DNA from: Chloroflexota bacterium
GTDB taxonomy: Bacteria; Chloroflexota; Dehalococcoidia; Plut-88900
Direction of reading: 5' to 3'
Length of the DNA: 8,187 bases
Assembly (NCBI GenBank): GCA_022572865.1
Contig: JACZVB010000049.1
Span: 1 to 8,187 of the forward strand
Positions 6,073 to 8,187 of this stretch are shown here, one piece after another. Position numbers and translations under genes: made by a program. How positions within the stretch are numbered: the stretch's first letter is position 1; each line of letters begins with the position of its first letter. The notes beneath the pieces are model-generated. The model did not search any database and was not told the origin of the DNA. It worked only from the letters and a program-made list of their open reading frames with translations.

Positions 6073-6094
6073 GGAATGGGGCCCTGGGTATAAT
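6066..6094 (+). promoter_or_regulatory. Near-consensus sigma-70 promoter of mazG
   Basis: TTGTCA (6066-6071), a 17-bp spacer and a perfect TATAAT (6089-6094) make this the strongest promoter match in the window. It would start transcription near 6101, about 33 bases before the TTG start of mazG, and should also serve the overlapping CaiB-type gene downstream. Confidence 0.75.
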
Positions 6095-6133
6095 CACCCT
6101 GCAGTCCCATTCAAGCCCCAGCGGGGTGCTCCA

Positions 6134-6940
6134 TTGTCTAGTAACGGAGACCTGCCCACTTTCGATACCCTGGCCCGTATAGTAGCCCGGCTTCGCTCTC
6201 CAGAGGGATGTCCCTGGGACAGGGAACAGACCCACCAGTCTATCAGGGGCTACCTGTTGGAGGAGTGCTACGAGGCCCTCCAGGCCCTGGACCAGGGCGA
6301 ACCCGAGAAGCTGAGGGATGAGCTGGGAGACGTATTGCTGCAGGTGCTCCTCCACTCCCAGATCGCGGCCGAAGCGGGGGAGTTCACCATCGACGATGTG
6401 GTGGCAGGGCTGGCGCGCAAGCTGATTCGACGCCATCCCCACGTCTTCGGAGACGACCACGCCTCCACCGCCGGCGAGGTGGAGATTAACTGGGAAGCGA
6501 TCAAGAAGAAGGAGATGGGGAGGAAGTCGGTCCTAGAGGGGGTGCCTCAACAGATGCCCGCCCTGGCCTACAGCCACTCGATACACCGCCGGGCGGCTAA
6601 CGCCGGCTTCGACTGGGCGGACGTGGACGGGGTCATGGACAAACTGACGGAGGAGGTGGCCGAGTTCCAGGAGGCCGGGTCCAGGGAGGAGCAGGAGGAG
6701 GAGATGGGGGACGTTCTCACAACCCTTGTCAACGTGGGGCGAAAGCTGGGCCTGGACCTGGAGTCGGCCCTGCGAATGTCCAATCGGAAGTTCTATCTTC
6801 GCTTCTCCGGTATGGAGAGGCTTTGCCGCGATCGGGGAATAGAGCTCAGAGAGCTTTCTCCCTCTCAGCAGGAGGAGCTGTGGCAGGAGGTCAAGACGAT
6901 GATAGCCGAGGAGAAGGAAATTGGCGGGCCAACCCCATAA
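6134..6940 (+). CDS. mazG: Nucleoside triphosphate pyrophosphohydrolase MazG
   Basis: 268 residues, the normal size for a tandem-domain MazG. It hydrolyses (d)NTPs to NMP and pyrophosphate and is regarded as a cytosolic house-cleaning enzyme. The first domain has RLRSPEGCPWDREQTHQSI (19-37), the metal-binding EECYE (43-47) and ELGD (63-66), then the linker signature RRHPHVFGD (99-107). The second has FDWADVDGVMDKLTEEVAE (159-177) and EEEMGDVL (188-195), so both domains keep the ExxE/ExxD acidic residues. No ATG lies between the upstream stop and the conserved region, so TTG 6134 is taken as the start, with GGGGT at 6123-6127. The promoter at 6066-6094 drives it. Its last 20 bases overlap the start of the CaiB-type gene. 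Confidence 0.93.
   Translation: MSSNGDLPTFDTLARIVARLRSPEGCPWDREQTHQSIRGYLLEECYEALQALDQGEPEKLRDELGDVLLQVLLHSQIAAEAGEFTIDDVVAGLARKLIRRHPHVFGDDHASTAGEVEINWEAIKKKEMGRKSVLEGVPQQMPALAYSHSIHRRAANAGFDWADVDGVMDKLTEEVAEFQEAGSREEQEEEMGDVLTTLVNVGRKLGLDLESALRMSNRKFYLRFSGMERLCRDRGIELRELSPSQQEELWQEVKTMIAEEKEIGGPTP
6908..6913 (+). promoter_or_regulatory. Ribosome binding site of the CaiB-type gene, inside mazG
   Basis: GAGGAG seven bases before TTG 6921 lies within the last codons of mazG. It favours the TTG start over the later GTG at 6954, which has no comparable site, and implies translational coupling to mazG. Confidence 0.6.
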
Positions 6941-8177
6941 CCCCGAGACGCAGGTGAGTCCCGGGGCCGCCGACGCCCTGCCCCTGTCAGGGGTAAGGGT
7001 CCTGGACCTGAGCCAGGCCCTTGCCGGTCCCTTCGGCTCCCGAATCTTTGGCGACCTGGGGGCCGAGGTGCTCAAGATAGAGCAGCCCGGCGTCGGCGAT
7101 TCCAGCCGCCGGTTTCCCCCCTATTTCCTGAAAGGAGAGAGCGCCTATTTCCTGGGCATGAATCGAAACAAGAAGGGCCTGACCCTGAACCTCAAGAGCG
7201 AGAAGGGTAAGGATATATTCCGCAAGCTTGTCCAGGTCTCCGACGTGGTCTATGAGAACTTCCGGCCCGGGGTGATGGCCCGGCTGGGACTGGATTATGA
7301 GGCCCTCAAGGGGACATACCCCAGGATAATTTACTGCTCCATATCGGGCTTCGGAACCAGCGGGCCCCTAAAGGATAAGCCAGCCTTCGACGGTATGATC
7401 CAGGCCATGGGCGGGGCGATGTCGGTAACCGGGTTCAAGGGGGGACCTCCGGCCCTGCAGGGGTTTCCCATGGGCGATTTGGGCGGCGGCCTTTACGCCG
7501 TTCAGGGGGTGCTGGCGGCCCTCTACGCACGGGAGCAGACGGGGCTGGGACAGGAGATATCCATCAGCCTTCTGGACGTGCAGATAGCCCTCCAGGCCCA
7601 CATCGGACAGCTTTTTCTGGTCTCGGGGAAAGTGCCGCAGCCCATTGGCTCTAGTCACGAGACCAACGTCCCCATCGGCGCCTTTCAGACCCGGGACGGC
7701 TCCTACGTCCAGGTAAGCTGCCCTACCCAGAGGTTCTACGAGAACCTTGCCCAGGTCATCTCCCGGCTAGATGGCTTCGGCGGCCTGCCCTGCGACCCGA
7801 GATTTGCTACCCCGGAGCTGCGGATCAAACATAAGGCCGAGCTGGATGAGATATTGGGAAAGGCCTTCGCTACCAGAGGGCCCGAGGAGTGGGCGGAGGC
7901 TTTAGACGAAGGGCAGGTGCCCAGCGCCAAGGTGAACAACTTGGCCGAGGCCCTCTCCAATCCCCAGGTGATTCACCGGAACATGGTGGTGGAGCAGGAC
8001 CACCCTGTAAGCGGCAAGTACAAGTCCGCGGGCAGTCCCATCAAGATGACCCAGACCGAGAAGGAGGCCTTCAACCCCGCGCCCCTCCTGGGCCAGCACA
8101 ACCAGGAGGTCCTGACTGGCTTGCTTGATTACTCGCCAGAGGAGGTGGAGGGATTCAAGAGGGAAGGAATTATTTAA
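6921..8177 (+). CDS. CaiB/BaiF (class III) CoA-transferase family protein
   Basis: 418 residues, complete, typical family length. Class III enzymes transfer CoA between organic acids through an aspartyl-CoA thioester in an interlocked dimer. Visible blocks: LSGVRVLDLSQALAGPFGSR (22-41) with FGDLGAEVLKIEQPG (43-57); MNRNKKGLTLNLKS (80-93); ENFRPGVMARLGLDYE (112-127); ISGFGTSGP (141-149); and PMGDLGGGLYAVQG (183-196), whose Asp186 occupies the catalytic position. The C-terminal part has VPSAKVNNLAEALSNPQV (333-350) and PAPLLGQHNQEVL (386-398). TTG 6921 is chosen for its GAGGAG site; conserved sequence begins near residue 22, so the GTG at 6954 would also be tolerated. It overlaps mazG by 20 bp and is probably co-transcribed. 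The substrate pair (formyl-, succinyl-, crotonobetainyl-CoA and so on) cannot be inferred: this is a large family with many paralogues in genomes of this kind. Confidence 0.92.
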   Translation: MAGQPHNPETQVSPGAADALPLSGVRVLDLSQALAGPFGSRIFGDLGAEVLKIEQPGVGDSSRRFPPYFLKGESAYFLGMNRNKKGLTLNLKSEKGKDIFRKLVQVSDVVYENFRPGVMARLGLDYEALKGTYPRIIYCSISGFGTSGPLKDKPAFDGMIQAMGGAMSVTGFKGGPPALQGFPMGDLGGGLYAVQGVLAALYAREQTGLGQEISISLLDVQIALQAHIGQLFLVSGKVPQPIGSSHETNVPIGAFQTRDGSYVQVSCPTQRFYENLAQVISRLDGFGGLPCDPRFATPELRIKHKAELDEILGKAFATRGPEEWAEALDEGQVPSAKVNNLAEALSNPQVIHRNMVVEQDHPVSGKYKSAGSPIKMTQTEKEAFNPAPLLGQHNQEVLTGLLDYSPEEVEGFKREGII

Positions 8178-8187
8178 GCCTCTTCAT

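Overview
The window is GC-rich bacterial chromosome, densely packed with metabolic and housekeeping genes. I see no phage, transposon, CRISPR, tRNA or rRNA signal. A lipoprotein with a long Pro/Thr/Ser linker, a TIGR01906/DUF1461-type membrane protein, an FmdB-type zinc ribbon and two CoA-transferases of different classes together suggest a Chloroflexota member, perhaps of the Dehalococcoidia/SAR202 kind. That placement is inferred from gene content and style only.

Layout. (1) Positions 1-1170: the N-terminus of a nucleoside hydrolase (minus, cut by the window edge) diverges from a ribokinase (plus). This is a plausible nucleoside-ribose salvage pair. The ribokinase appears to have lost one G in a GGGG run at 1054-1057, which puts its C-terminal ~37 residues out of frame. 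(2) Positions 1194-2639: a secreted lipoprotein (minus), convergent with the ribokinase. (3) Positions 2769-4789 (minus): a 4-hydroxybutyrate/acetyl-CoA-hydrolase-type CoA-transferase preceded by a small VOC (glyoxalase-fold) protein. (4) Positions 4901-5134 (plus): a small FmdB-type CxxC/CxxC zinc-ribbon gene. Its reading frame is stopped by TGA at 5093-5095 but continues in frame with a typical Gly/Cys-rich FmdB tail up to TAA at 5132-5134, followed by a strong intrinsic terminator. (5) Positions 5207-6004 (minus): a four-helix membrane protein of the TIGR01906/DUF1461 family. (6) Positions 6134-8177 (plus): mazG overlapping by 20 bp a class III (CaiB/BaiF) CoA-transferase.

Two divergent intergenic regions (VOC/fmdB and DUF1461/mazG) each carry the same 11-bp palindrome CCTTG-W-CAAGG. 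It supplies a -35 hexamer on both strands, so these look like compact divergent promoters with overlapping -35 elements.

The observation most worth a second look is the FmdB-type gene. If the TGA is read through, the tail begins with X-G-G-C, so a Cys-to-selenocysteine replacement (UxxC) is one explanation. A recent nonsense change or a sequencing error are the others.
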